52,645 bases of DNA. It comes from Bryobacterales bacterium (GTDB taxonomy: Bacteria; Acidobacteriota; Terriglobia; Bryobacterales; Bryobacteraceae). The DNA is taken from positions 109,532-162,176 of the forward strand of contig PMUP01000071.1 of NCBI GenBank assembly GCA_003166865.1, written 5' to 3'. The notes beneath the pieces are model-generated. The model was not told the DNA's origin, did no database searches, and saw nothing but the letters and a program-made list of their open reading frames with translations. The position numbers and the translations under genes are program-made. Every line of letters begins with the position of its first letter. The first letter of the stretch is position 1. Shown piece by piece: positions 34,187 to 42,042 of the stretch.

Positions 34187-34674
34187 TTCTTATATCCAAT
34201 TTTCCGCAGAAACCCATGCCGCCACTCGGCGTCCGCTGCGGTTTCCACACCCTTGGGCGATGAGCCATCGATCACGCCGAGCACTCCCCTGCCCTGCTCC
34301 GTCTCGGCGACAATTACTTCCACCGGGTTCGCGGTGGCACAGAAAATCGTGCAGACCTCAGGCGTCTCGAAAATGCGGTTCTTCACGTTGATGGGAAATC
34401 CGCCGCGCAACGCGACCACAAACAAGTGCCCCGCTCCCACCGCGCTCGCGTTCCGGGTCGCGATAGTTTTCAACTCGTCGTCATTGCCATCCACGCGCGT
34501 CAGGCAGGCGCCCGACGCCTCGTTGAACGCGATCCCAAACTTCATCTGCGGAACAGCATTCACGATAGCTTCGTAGATGTCTTCAACGGTTTTGATGAAA
34601 TGGCTTTGCCCCACGATGACATTGCCATCACTCGGAATCTCCAGCCGAATCGCGTGCAGGTCCATGCCATCCAT
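34183..34674 (-). CDS. Adenosine-specific kinase family protein
   Basis: 163 aa; ATG 34674 or ATG 34665. Segments GQSHFIKTVEDIYEAIV, KFGIAFNEASGACLTRVDGND and GGFPINVKNRIFETPEVCTIFCATANP identify the small adenosine-specific kinase family known from archaea and some bacteria (fold PF04008-type; assignment from memory). The size fits. It is divergent from the DmpA gene with overlapping promoters, and coupled to the TPR protein downstream. A role in adenosine salvage is possible. Confidence 0.8.
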   Translation of the reverse strand: MDGMDLHAIRLEIPSDGNVIVGQSHFIKTVEDIYEAIVNAVPQMKFGIAFNEASGACLTRVDGNDDELKTIATRNASAVGAGHLFVVALRGGFPINVKNRIFETPEVCTIFCATANPVEVIVAETEQGRGVLGVIDGSSPKGVETAADAEWRHGFLRKIGYKK

Positions 34675-34684
34675 TAACCCATGT

Positions 34685-34712
34685 TATAAGGCGCTCATGG
34701 TATAAGGCAGTG
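34685..34712 (+). promoter_or_regulatory. Duplicated -10/start unit before the DmpA gene
   Basis: TATAAGGCGCTCATGG (34685-34700) is followed by TATAAGGCAGTGATGA (34701-34716). Each has TATAAG, six nt, then ATG. The first ATG opens only ATG-GTA-TAA; the second is the gene's start at 34713. Confidence 0.5.
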
Positions 34713-35906
34713 ATGATCCGAACTAGTTGGAACCCCACCCTCGCCGGAGTCCTCGCGGCTCTGGTGTCAACCTCGTTGCTCACCGCACAAACGCCCCGCG
34801 CGCGCGATCTCGGAGTTCCCTTCTCCGGCACGCCCGCGAAGTTGAACGCGATTACCGATGTTCCCGGCCTCGAGGTGGGCTACAGCACGCTCATCTCCGG
34901 ACAGGGCAAGCTGAACGTGGGCCAAGGTCCCGTTCGAACGGGCGTCACCGCCATCTGGCCCCGCGGCAAGCAATCTGTCGATTCCGCTTTTTCAGGATGG
35001 TACTCGCAGAACGGAAACGGCGAGATGACCGGCACAACCTGGATCGATGAGTCAGGCTTTTTGGACGGGCCGGTTCTAATCACCAACACCCATTCGGTCG
35101 GCGTGGCGCGCGATGCGTATATTGAGTGGCAGGTGCGGAACAAGCATCCATCGGGCACCAACAATCTTGGAGGAGAGGAGTTCTTTTCGCTGCCCGTGGT
35201 CGCCGAAACATTCGACGGCTTTCTCAACGACATCAACGGCTTTCACGTGAAACCCAGCCATGTCTTTCATGCCCTCGACACGGCCGCGTCTGGTCCCGTC
35301 GCCGAGGGAAATGTTGGCGGCGGCACTGGCATGATCTGTTACGGATTCAAGGGCGGATCGGGCACCTCGTCACGAGCGCTCGACGGGCCTTTGAAGGGCT
35401 ACACCGTGGGCGTGTTTGTGCAGTGCAATTGTGGACGGCGCCCTCAACTCCAGATCGCTGGCGTGCCGGTGGGTCTGAAGATTCCTGAAGACGTCCCGTA
35501 TGCCAAAGGATCAAGTTGGATTCAAGAAGACGTGGGATCGATTATCATCGTGGTCGCCACCGACGCGCCCATTCTTCCGCACCAGTTGAAGCGTCTCGCG
35601 CGCAGGGCCACCATGGGCTTGGCGCGCACCGGCTCGACATCGGGAAACGGCTCGGGCGATATTTTTGTTGCGTTCTCAACCGCGAATACTGAGGCGGCGA
35701 AATCCTCTGGGCTTCGCGATCTGAAGATGCTGCCGAACGACCAGATGAACCCGCTGTTTGAGGCTACCGTCCAGGCCACCGAAGAGGCCATCGTAAACGC
35801 GCTGGTCGCCGCGGAAACTATGACCGGCGTCGACGATCACCGCGTGATTGCACTTCCTCACAAGCGGTTGCAAGAGGTGCTCAAGGAGTACAACAAACTT
35901 CAGTAG
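34713..35906 (+). CDS. dmpA: P1-family aminopeptidase (DmpA-like)
   Basis: 397 aa from ATG 34713 (GTG 34710 is adjacent). A signal peptide ends near LLTAQ. LNAITDVPGLEVGYSTL, NVGGGTGMICYGFKGG and GSIIIVVATDAPILPHQLKRL match DmpA (L-aminopeptidase D-amidase/esterase), an N-terminal-nucleophile enzyme that cleaves itself before the nucleophile Ser, here S276 after G275. Secreted members trim small peptides. Monocistronic and apparently leaderless. Confidence 0.92.
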   Translation: MIRTSWNPTLAGVLAALVSTSLLTAQTPRARDLGVPFSGTPAKLNAITDVPGLEVGYSTLISGQGKLNVGQGPVRTGVTAIWPRGKQSVDSAFSGWYSQNGNGEMTGTTWIDESGFLDGPVLITNTHSVGVARDAYIEWQVRNKHPSGTNNLGGEEFFSLPVVAETFDGFLNDINGFHVKPSHVFHALDTAASGPVAEGNVGGGTGMICYGFKGGSGTSSRALDGPLKGYTVGVFVQCNCGRRPQLQIAGVPVGLKIPEDVPYAKGSSWIQEDVGSIIIVVATDAPILPHQLKRLARRATMGLARTGSTSGNGSGDIFVAFSTANTEAAKSSGLRDLKMLPNDQMNPLFEATVQATEEAIVNALVAAETMTGVDDHRVIALPHKRLQEVLKEYNKLQ

Positions 35907-35910
35907 CGCA

Positions 35911-35939
35911 TGTTGAAATTCTGCCTGCTGTGTTATGAT
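35911..35939 (+). promoter_or_regulatory. Promoter of deoC
   Basis: TATGAT (35934-35939) with an upstream TGT (extended -10) and TTGAAA at 35913-35918 (spacing 15). It leaves a 44-nt leader before ATG 35984. Confidence 0.45.
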
Positions 35940-35983
35940 GGAAGTTCCAGACTAGCCTGAAAGCCACTGATTTTATTGCACTT

Positions 35984-36655
35984 ATGTCGCACGCTGCGCC
36001 GAGTATCGCCCGTCTCATCGATCACACGCTGCTGCGTCCCGAAGCTACCCGCGCGGACATTTTGCAGCTCTGCCGCGAAGCGCGCGACTACAATTTCGCG
36101 AGCGTTTGCGTGAACCCATATTGGGTGCCGCTCGTCGCCGCGGAGCTTTCGGGATCGCAGCCGAAAGTCTGCACAGTGGTCGGGTTTCCGCTCGGCGCGA
36201 CCTCGACTGAAGCGAAGGTTTCTGAGACCGAGGCCGCGCTCGCGGCCGGCGCGCAAGAGATCGACATGGTGCAAAATATCGGGGCTTTACGAGGAGGAGA
36301 TCGCCAGGCCGTGCAGCAAGACATCGAGGCCGTGGTGAAGGTGGCGCATCGCCGCGACGCGATCGTCAAAGTGATTCTTGAAACGGCTTTGCTCGATGAC
36401 GATCAAAAAACCGCCGCTTGTTTGCTCGCAAAAGCAGCCGGCGCCGACTTTGTAAAAACTTCAACCGGGTTCGGCCCATCCGGCGCGACCGTTCACGATG
36501 TCGAGCTGATGCGTCGTGCGGTTGGTCCGGCGATGGGCGTGAAGGCCTCGGGTGGAATTCGAACGCTCGATGACTTAAACAAGATGGTCGCCGCCGGAGC
36601 CACTCGCATTGGTGCGAGTGCCAGCGTCAAGATCGTAGAGGCCGCTCGGACCTGA
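35984..36655 (+). CDS. deoC: Deoxyribose-phosphate aldolase
   Basis: 223 aa. Schiff-base lysine K158 in [10 protein letters not shown] and second lysine K187 in [10 protein letters not shown] are both present, with VCVNPYWV and the class I aldolase pattern VVGFPLGA. The enzyme splits 2-deoxyribose-5-phosphate into glyceraldehyde-3-phosphate and acetaldehyde in deoxynucleoside catabolism. Its stop is 1 nt before the ATG of the GAF/PP2C gene, so the two are co-transcribed, though no functional link is obvious. Confidence 0.96.
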   Translation: MSHAAPSIARLIDHTLLRPEATRADILQLCREARDYNFASVCVNPYWVPLVAAELSGSQPKVCTVVGFPLGATSTEAKVSETEAALAAGAQEIDMVQNIGALRGGDRQAVQQDIEAVVKVAHRRDAIVKVILETALLDDDQKTAACLLAKAAGADFVKTSTGFGPSGATVHDVELMRRAVGPAMGVKASGGIRTLDDLNKMVAAGATRIGASASVKIVEAART

Positions 36656-36656
36656 C

Positions 36657-38411
36657 ATGGCCGCCACCGCCCCAAGAACCAAGGTGCGTTTTCAGGAACG
36701 CGCCGAACTGCTCGATTTTCTGCTGGAGGTTTCGGCCGCTACGTCCGAAACACTCGACCTCGATCGCATTTTGGCCAACGTCGCCGCCATCGTGAAGGAT
36801 GTGATCCCGTACGATCTGTTCGCGATCCTGCTCCATAGCGAGCGGCAGCACGGCCTCGGCATCCGCTACGCCATCGGCCATCGTGAGGAAGTGGTGCGGA
36901 ACCTGGTGATCCCGTTGGGTGAGGGCATCACGGGAATAGCGGCCGCGAACCGGCAGCCGGTTTTATCGGGCGACGTCCGCAACGATCCGCGTTATTTGAC
37001 GGCGCTCGACGCAGTACAGTCGGAGCTGGCGGTGCCGATGCTCGCGCGCGGCAAGCTGGTGGGCGTCATCGATCTGCAATCCACGCGGCTCGGCGCGTAT
37101 CGCGAACAAGATCGCGCGTTGTTGCAGTTGATCGCCTCCCGGGTGGCCGTGTCCATCGACAATGCGCGTCTCTATCGGCGCGTGGACCGGCAGAATCGCA
37201 CACTGAAGACGCTTTCGCATCTCTCTCAGGAATTCAGCTCGATACTCGATCTGGACGAGCTGCTGCGGAAGATCGCAACCACCACGCATTCGCTGGTGGC
37301 TTTCGACGCATTCAGTATTCTGCTCCTCGACCCCGATCGCAAGGTGCTGCGTCACCGTTTCAGCGAGCGCTATGACGAGCGCGTGGATCTGGATAACATC
37401 CCGCTGGGCAAAGGGCTGACCGGCGCCGCCGCCGAATCGCGCGAAATCGTGCGCGTCGTGGATACGCGGGCCGATCCGCGCTACATCGCTTCGCATCCCG
37501 ACATCCGCTCGGAAATCGCCGTGCCTCTCATCGTGCAGGATCGCGTGGTGGGCGTCATGGATTTGGAGAGCGAGCGTATGGGCTATTTCACCGAAGAGCA
37601 CTCGCGCCTGCTGGCACTGCTCGCACCGCAGATTGCCAGTTCGGTCGAAAACGCGCGCCTGTATGAAGAAATTGCCCAGCGCGAGCAGTGGATGGATCGC
37701 GATCTGAAGGCCGCCCGCACAGTGCAGTCGGTCATGCTGCCCCGGGAAGCGCCCGAGATTGAAGGACTGGATGTCGCCATCCGCTCGCGTCCGGCGCGCG
37801 AAATCACGGGCGATGTGTACGACATCTTCGAACACAGTTCCGGCGAAATTGTCTTCATCTTCGGCGACGTCAGCGGCAAGGGCGCGGCGGCGGCCCTTTA
37901 TGGCGCCATGGTGAGTGGCTTGCTCCGCACCCTCGCGCATCGGCTGCGCAGCCCGGCCGAGCTTCTCAAGCTGTTGAACAAAGTGCTGCGGGAGCGCATC
38001 GTCGGGACCCAGTATGTCGCGCTGCTGGTGCTGGTATGGGAAAATGCTCACCATCGTTTCGTCATGGCCAACGCTGGCGCCGAGCCGCCTATGATCGTTC
38101 GCCACGGTGAGATCATCAAGCCGAAAGTGGAAGGTGTTCCCGCCGGTTTGCTCGACAGCCGCGAGTACGATGAAGTGATCTTCAACGCCTTGCCCGGCGA
38201 CTTGATCGTTCTGCATTCGGATGGCATCACCGACCAGCCCAATCCGAAGGGCGTCGAGTATGGGCCCACCCGCCTGGGCCGCAAGTTGCGCAAGCTGTGC
38301 GGCAAGTCTCCACAAGCGATTGCCACGGAGATTCTGGCCGGCCTGGATGTGTACAAGTCCGACGCGCCGACATTCGATGATCAGACGCTGGTCGTGATGA
38401 AAGTGCGATAA
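36657..38411 (+). CDS. GAF-GAF-PP2C (RsbU/SpoIIE-type) phosphatase
   Basis: 584 aa, soluble. Two GAF domains lie at about 20-180 and 195-350, each with the pattern RQPVLSGDVRNDPRY or REIVRVVDTRADPRY and a closing SELAVPML/SEIAVPLI strand. The C-terminal SpoIIE-type PP2C domain has metal ligands D404 (FGDVSGKGAAAAL) and D522 (HSDGITDQPN). Such proteins sense a small ligand through GAF and dephosphorylate anti-sigma antagonists in partner-switching. No RsbW/RsbV genes are nearby. It ends 8 nt before lysA. Confidence 0.93.
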   Translation: MAATAPRTKVRFQERAELLDFLLEVSAATSETLDLDRILANVAAIVKDVIPYDLFAILLHSERQHGLGIRYAIGHREEVVRNLVIPLGEGITGIAAANRQPVLSGDVRNDPRYLTALDAVQSELAVPMLARGKLVGVIDLQSTRLGAYREQDRALLQLIASRVAVSIDNARLYRRVDRQNRTLKTLSHLSQEFSSILDLDELLRKIATTTHSLVAFDAFSILLLDPDRKVLRHRFSERYDERVDLDNIPLGKGLTGAAAESREIVRVVDTRADPRYIASHPDIRSEIAVPLIVQDRVVGVMDLESERMGYFTEEHSRLLALLAPQIASSVENARLYEEIAQREQWMDRDLKAARTVQSVMLPREAPEIEGLDVAIRSRPAREITGDVYDIFEHSSGEIVFIFGDVSGKGAAAALYGAMVSGLLRTLAHRLRSPAELLKLLNKVLRERIVGTQYVALLVLVWENAHHRFVMANAGAEPPMIVRHGEIIKPKVEGVPAGLLDSREYDEVIFNALPGDLIVLHSDGITDQPNPKGVEYGPTRLGRKLRKLCGKSPQAIATEILAGLDVYKSDAPTFDDQTLVVMKVR

Positions 38412-38419
38412 CGCCGCCC

Positions 38420-39649
38420 ATGGAATATCGCGATCACAGCCTGTACCTGGAAGACACTCCGCTGGCCGATATTGCACGCCGTGAGGGCACGCCTTGCTAC
38501 GTGTACTCGCGCACCGCGATTCTCGATCGCTTCCAGGCCTACCACCAAGCCTTCGGCGATGTTCCGCACAAAGTTTGTTATGCCGTGAAAGCCAACGCCA
38601 ATCTTGCGATTCTGAAGCTGCTCGCTGACGCGGGCGCCGGATTCGATATTGTCTCCGGCGGCGAATTGTTCCGCGTGTTGCAGGCGGGAGCGGATCCCGG
38701 GACCGTGATTTTCTCCGGTGTCGGCAAGACGTCCCAAGAGCTCGATTACGCACTCGATCACACGATTCGCAGCTTCAACTGCGAGTCCGAGCCAGAATTG
38801 GTATTGATAGACGCGTTGGCCTCGCGCCGCGGAGTCCAAGCCCGCGTGGCGTTGCGCGTGAACCCCGATGTTGACGCAGCCACCCATCCCTATATTTCCA
38901 CCGGTCTGCGCGAGCATAAGTTCGGAATCGACATGGCGGAGGCGGAGGCCGTCTATGGGCGCGCACTGGCGCTCGGAAATTTGGTGCTGGACGGCGTGAG
39001 CTGCCACATCGGCTCGCAAATCGTCGACATCGCGCCCATGCTCGAGGTCTTCGACAAAATGATCGCGTTGGTGAAACGCCTGCGCGCTCGCGGTATTCCC
39101 ATTCGCACTCTGGATCTGGGCGGCGGCCTGGGAGTCGCTTACAAACCCGGCGACCAAGCCCCGTCCATTTGCGAATTCATCCAGGCCATGTGCCAACGCA
39201 CTGCCGGGCATGGCCTTGAGATCTTGATCGAGCCGGGCCGTTCCATCGTGGCCGAGGCCGGCCTGCTGCTGACGCGCGTGCTCTACCGCAAGACCAACGG
39301 CGATCGCCAATTTGTGATCGTGGACGCCGCTATGAACGATCTCATCCGCCCCGCGCTGTATCAGTCGCATCACGAGATTGTTCCCCTCCGCGAAAGTCAA
39401 GCAGGCGCCATCACGGCGGATGTTGTCGGCCCGGTGTGCGAATCGGGCGATTTTCTCGCGCGCGACCGCGAGATTGCCAACGTGATGCCTGGCGACCTGC
39501 TGGCTGTCTGCACCGCCGGCGCGTATGGATTCGTCTCGGCTTCCAACTATAACGGCCGTCCGCGCCCGCCCGAGATTCTGGTGGAGGGCGACCGTTTTCG
39601 CGTCATCCGCAAGCGCGAAAAATACGAAGACCTAATCCGCGGCGAATAG
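38420..39649 (+). CDS. lysA: Diaminopimelate decarboxylase
   Basis: 409 aa. PLP lysine K57 in YAVKANANL, the glycine loop LGGGLGV, EPGRSIVAEAG for phosphate binding and the active-site motif CESGDF are all present. It makes L-lysine from meso-diaminopimelate, the last step of lysine synthesis. It is the last gene of the deoC-phosphatase-lysA run. The final base of its stop codon TAG is the first base of a twin-hairpin repeat. Confidence 0.96.
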   Translation: MEYRDHSLYLEDTPLADIARREGTPCYVYSRTAILDRFQAYHQAFGDVPHKVCYAVKANANLAILKLLADAGAGFDIVSGGELFRVLQAGADPGTVIFSGVGKTSQELDYALDHTIRSFNCESEPELVLIDALASRRGVQARVALRVNPDVDAATHPYISTGLREHKFGIDMAEAEAVYGRALALGNLVLDGVSCHIGSQIVDIAPMLEVFDKMIALVKRLRARGIPIRTLDLGGGLGVAYKPGDQAPSICEFIQAMCQRTAGHGLEILIEPGRSIVAEAGLLLTRVLYRKTNGDRQFVIVDAAMNDLIRPALYQSHHEIVPLRESQAGAITADVVGPVCESGDFLARDREIANVMPGDLLAVCTAGAYGFVSASNYNGRPRPPEILVEGDRFRVIRKREKYEDLIRGE

Positions 39650-39691
39650 TGGGGCGGACCCCCAGGTCCGCAGCCGACGCCCTCGTCGGCT
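39649..39691 (+). repeat. Twin-hairpin repeat, family 1 copy C
   Basis: GTGGG, hairpin 1 GCGGACC-CCCA-GGTCCGC (39654-39671), hairpin 2 AGCCGACG-CCCT-CGTCGGCT (39672-39691), both perfect. The layout matches copies at 891 and 5069 but stem sequences differ almost completely, which is covariation. No U-tract follows. Confidence 0.85.
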
Positions 39692-39704
39692 TGGCCTCGA
39701 CCAC

Positions 39705-39741
39705 CCGCGCACGTTTCTGAACCACGACCGTGAGGGAGTGG
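39705..39741 (+). repeat. Palindromic repeat, family 2
   Basis: CCGCGCACGTTTCTGAACC then hairpin CCAC (39722-39725) / GTGG (39738-39741) with 12-nt loop GACCGTGAGGGA. The stem has changed on both sides relative to the CCGC/GCGG copies. The rest of 39742-39823 shows nothing I can name. Confidence 0.7.
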
Positions 39742-39823
39742 CTGCCGGTTCAACCGAACTCGGATTTCCGCCACATGCTGCGCGCTAAGCTACGCTACGC
39801 GAGTTAACCTAAGAAAGAGATCC

Positions 39824-40099
39824 GTGAACTTCACCGTCCAAATTCCTGACGATCTCGCCAAGCGGCTGACAGCCTCGGGCGGCGACTTGTCGCGCCGAGC
39901 TCTAGAGGCGCTGGCGGCCGAGGAGTACAAGCACGACCGCCTCACTAAGCCGGAATTGCAGCGCCTCTTAGGAATTGAGACCAGCTTCCAGCTCGACGAG
40001 TTCCTCAAGGCCCATGATGTATGGATTGAGTACACCAGGGAAGACGCGGAACGAGAACGCCGGAGCCTCGAACGCCTGACGATCAATCCTCGTGCGTAG
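39824..40099 (+). CDS. UPF0175-type antitoxin-like protein
   Basis: 91 aa from GTG 39824 with AAGAAAGAGA upstream. The N-terminus FTVQIPDDLAKRLTA and the segment SRRALEALAAEEYKHDRLTKPELQRLLGI match the UPF0175 family, small helix-turn-helix proteins thought to be antitoxins, often followed by a DUF3368 PIN-like toxin. No such toxin follows; instead there is a 63-aa basic protein. It may be an orphan or have a new partner. Confidence 0.8.
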   Translation: MNFTVQIPDDLAKRLTASGGDLSRRALEALAAEEYKHDRLTKPELQRLLGIETSFQLDEFLKAHDVWIEYTREDAERERRSLERLTINPRA

Positions 40100-40136
40100 A
40101 GCCCGTGGATTCGGACTACACTGTATGTAGGGCGCC

Positions 40137-40328
40137 ATGAATAAGGGAAAGAGCAAAGAGCTGGAGCCCACGCCGCCGCAGGCTGCTGAGCCGCAGGGCC
40201 AAGAAAGACGGGCCAACGGCAAGACCTCCGGCAACGGCGTCCGCATCGCCTCAAAGCAACAGTTCGATAAGGCTCACCGCAAAACCAGCGCCCGGCACGC
40301 CCGGTTATTTCGCCGCTTGGCTACGTGA
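40137..40328 (+). CDS. Small basic protein
   Basis: 63 aa, 37 nt downstream of the UPF0175 gene. Rich in Lys, Arg, Gln and Glu; the C-terminus RKTSARHARLFRRLAT is strongly basic. It could bind nucleic acid, or be a toxin for the upstream antitoxin, but there is no motif to support either. No Shine-Dalgarno is clear; CTACA-CTGTA-TGTAG just upstream is a small inverted repeat. Confidence 0.45.
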   Translation: MNKGKSKELEPTPPQAAEPQGQERRANGKTSGNGVRIASKQQFDKAHRKTSARHARLFRRLAT

Positions 40329-40405
40329 TCCTCCTGCAGCAACGGTTGCCCGGCTGAGTACCTTGGAACAAGAGGCCGTTTTCCTGGCACGGCAAAGAAT
40401 GTCTT

Positions 40406-41563
40406 ATGAGCAACCAAAAGCTTCTTGGCTTTATGCCTTGGCTATGGCTAGCCAAGCCAGTCAGTGCCAACGGCTTCAATTTTGTTCCGTTCCTCGATAG
40501 CTCTGAAGCGGTGGCAGCGCCTCTCACCGGCTTAAAGGACGTCTTCCCGACAATCCTTTCAAGCTATTACGATGCTCAAGAAAAGCCACGACAAAACTGT
40601 GTAATTGTCACCGACGAAAGCGCACAACACCCCGATGAGCCATGGAATCTCTCTGAAGCAAGACTGGATGCCATTCGATGGGCCTCGTCGCTATTGTTCC
40701 TCGCCAGTTGGGCGGCAAACGAATACTTCACACCCATTGGCTCCTACGTAAACGACACTTCCTTTCAGCTCTACTTTCAGCGGTTCACCGAACCGGTCGA
40801 CTTTGTCTCACTCAGTTATCGAAAGCGCGACGGCCGAGTCCTATATGGCGGCCCAAAACATGGAGAAATACATTTCACGATGCCCCTGCACTCCAGCTCT
40901 TGTCAGTTCCAGGTTGAGGTTGACTTCCTCGCGAGCCTCAACGCCGCCGACGCCGCCCGTTCACCCATCGTGGAGCGCCTGAAAGCCGTGCTGCCGCTCG
41001 TTCGTCTAGCGAATACTGACAACGATGTAATGACTCTCGACGCTGAAGCAGCGCTGATGGGGTTCGCCTTTGAGCAATACTTCCAAGTGGACAAAGCGAG
41101 AGATCTTGCAGCGAAGTTCGATGCCCTATTTAATGTTCACGGAAAGACCACGGCGCTGGCCGCTCAAGCCAATCGACCGGGCATCTACCCGGGTCCAGAT
41201 CCGCGCTATACACAGGCTCAGCTCGGCTGGTTCGTCGCCAAAATATGGATGCTCGAGCTTCATCAATACCGCAGCGCCGTTGCCCACGGCGGATCTCTGT
41301 CCGGCCGCACCTGGGGATGGTCTCCCTTTGAGCATCTGGTGATGGCAGCCTTTGTTTTTCCGCTAGCGGTGAAACTCAGCCTTGCGAATGAAGGACTCTA
41401 CTTGCTGTCACGTGAAGACAAGATCCGCTGTCGCTCAGTTGATGCTCTCCTATCGCAGACAGATTGGGCCAACGAGCAGGGCTCGAGTATGCATACCCAC
41501 TGGCAGAGCATAATTAGAGAGCAGAAGAGAGAGGTCCGGCTCACAGAGTGGAAAAAACTATAG
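40406..41563 (+). CDS. HEPN-domain protein, ApeA-like
   Basis: 385 aa as read. The N-terminal 200 residues are mixed beta (FNFVPFLDSS, EIHFTMPLHSSSCQFQVEVDF). The C-terminal half is helical and contains YRSAVAHGG, that is R289-x4-H294, the RNase motif of HEPN domains; its helix context resembles the ApeA-type abortive-infection HEPN (recognition from motif, not a profile). If active it would cut RNA during phage attack. The codon use is more A/T-ending than in neighbours, a sign of transfer. The frame stops just after an A6 run; one extra A would add 17 residues and end at 41613. Confidence 0.6.
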   Translation: MSNQKLLGFMPWLWLAKPVSANGFNFVPFLDSSEAVAAPLTGLKDVFPTILSSYYDAQEKPRQNCVIVTDESAQHPDEPWNLSEARLDAIRWASSLLFLASWAANEYFTPIGSYVNDTSFQLYFQRFTEPVDFVSLSYRKRDGRVLYGGPKHGEIHFTMPLHSSSCQFQVEVDFLASLNAADAARSPIVERLKAVLPLVRLANTDNDVMTLDAEAALMGFAFEQYFQVDKARDLAAKFDALFNVHGKTTALAAQANRPGIYPGPDPRYTQAQLGWFVAKIWMLELHQYRSAVAHGGSLSGRTWGWSPFEHLVMAAFVFPLAVKLSLANEGLYLLSREDKIRCRSVDALLSQTDWANEQGSSMHTHWQSIIREQKREVRLTEWKKL

Positions 41564-41962
41564 CGGCTCTTAAGGCCAAAGGAATCGACATCCCTTCTGA
41601 AACAGACACCTGAGCGCTTCGTGAATCCATACGGCACGGTCCAACGTCTTAGCTGACCTGCCCAGTCACCGCGTCGTCGCTTCTTTCTTCCCTCCCCTCC
41701 AACCACTTACCCGCCACTCACCATCCAGCGCCCGTCCCACGCCTGTATTCTGAACCTGGATGTTTCATCGGGCCCAACACTGCGTTTGTTGGCTTCGTTT
41801 CGCCAAATTTGAAAAAAAACCACGCGCACACACACAACGCACCCGCTTTTGCGCCACCCGTCTGAGGAACTCGCCCAAAACGGAGTGCCGCGCGAAGCAG
41901 TTCCTGGCCGGTCTTATGGTGCGCGCCGCACCCTTTGCGCTTCAAAAGGACTTAACGTTACT

Positions 41963-41997
41963 CACCAACAACCAGCCACCAACAACCAGCCACCAAC
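41963..41997 (+). repeat. 14-nt tandem repeat
   Basis: CACCAACAACCAGC occurs twice exactly (41963-41976, 41977-41990) and a third time in half (41991-41997). Confidence 0.85.
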
Positions 41998-42030
41998 GCA
42001 TCCGGCTAGGCCGCCGCGCGACTCCCGCGC

Positions 42031-42036
42031 TACAAT
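42031..42036 (+). promoter_or_regulatory. -10 element before a leaderless ATG start
   Basis: TACAAT, six nt (CAATTC), then ATG 42043. No Shine-Dalgarno. Confidence 0.5.
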
Positions 42037-42042
42037 CAATTC

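Larger units (their letters stand above)
41564..42042 (+). other. Intergenic region with a 14-nt tandem repeat
   Basis: No convincing gene in 479 nt. It holds the possible frame-shifted end of the HEPN gene (to 41613), a Pyr-rich stretch, a CGTTTCGCCAAATTTG segment followed by A8 and CA-rich sequence near 41790-41840, the 14-nt tandem repeat at 41963 and the -10 of the DsbA-like gene. Confidence 0.6.

Noticed and set aside
36963-38753. 596-aa open frame antisense to the GAF/PP2C gene
   Set aside because: Same reason; it crosses two real genes and has no recognisable domain.
39654-39691. Terminator of lysA
   Set aside because: Two perfect hairpins but no U-tract, and the layout matches a repeat family that also occurs inside an operon and a gene.
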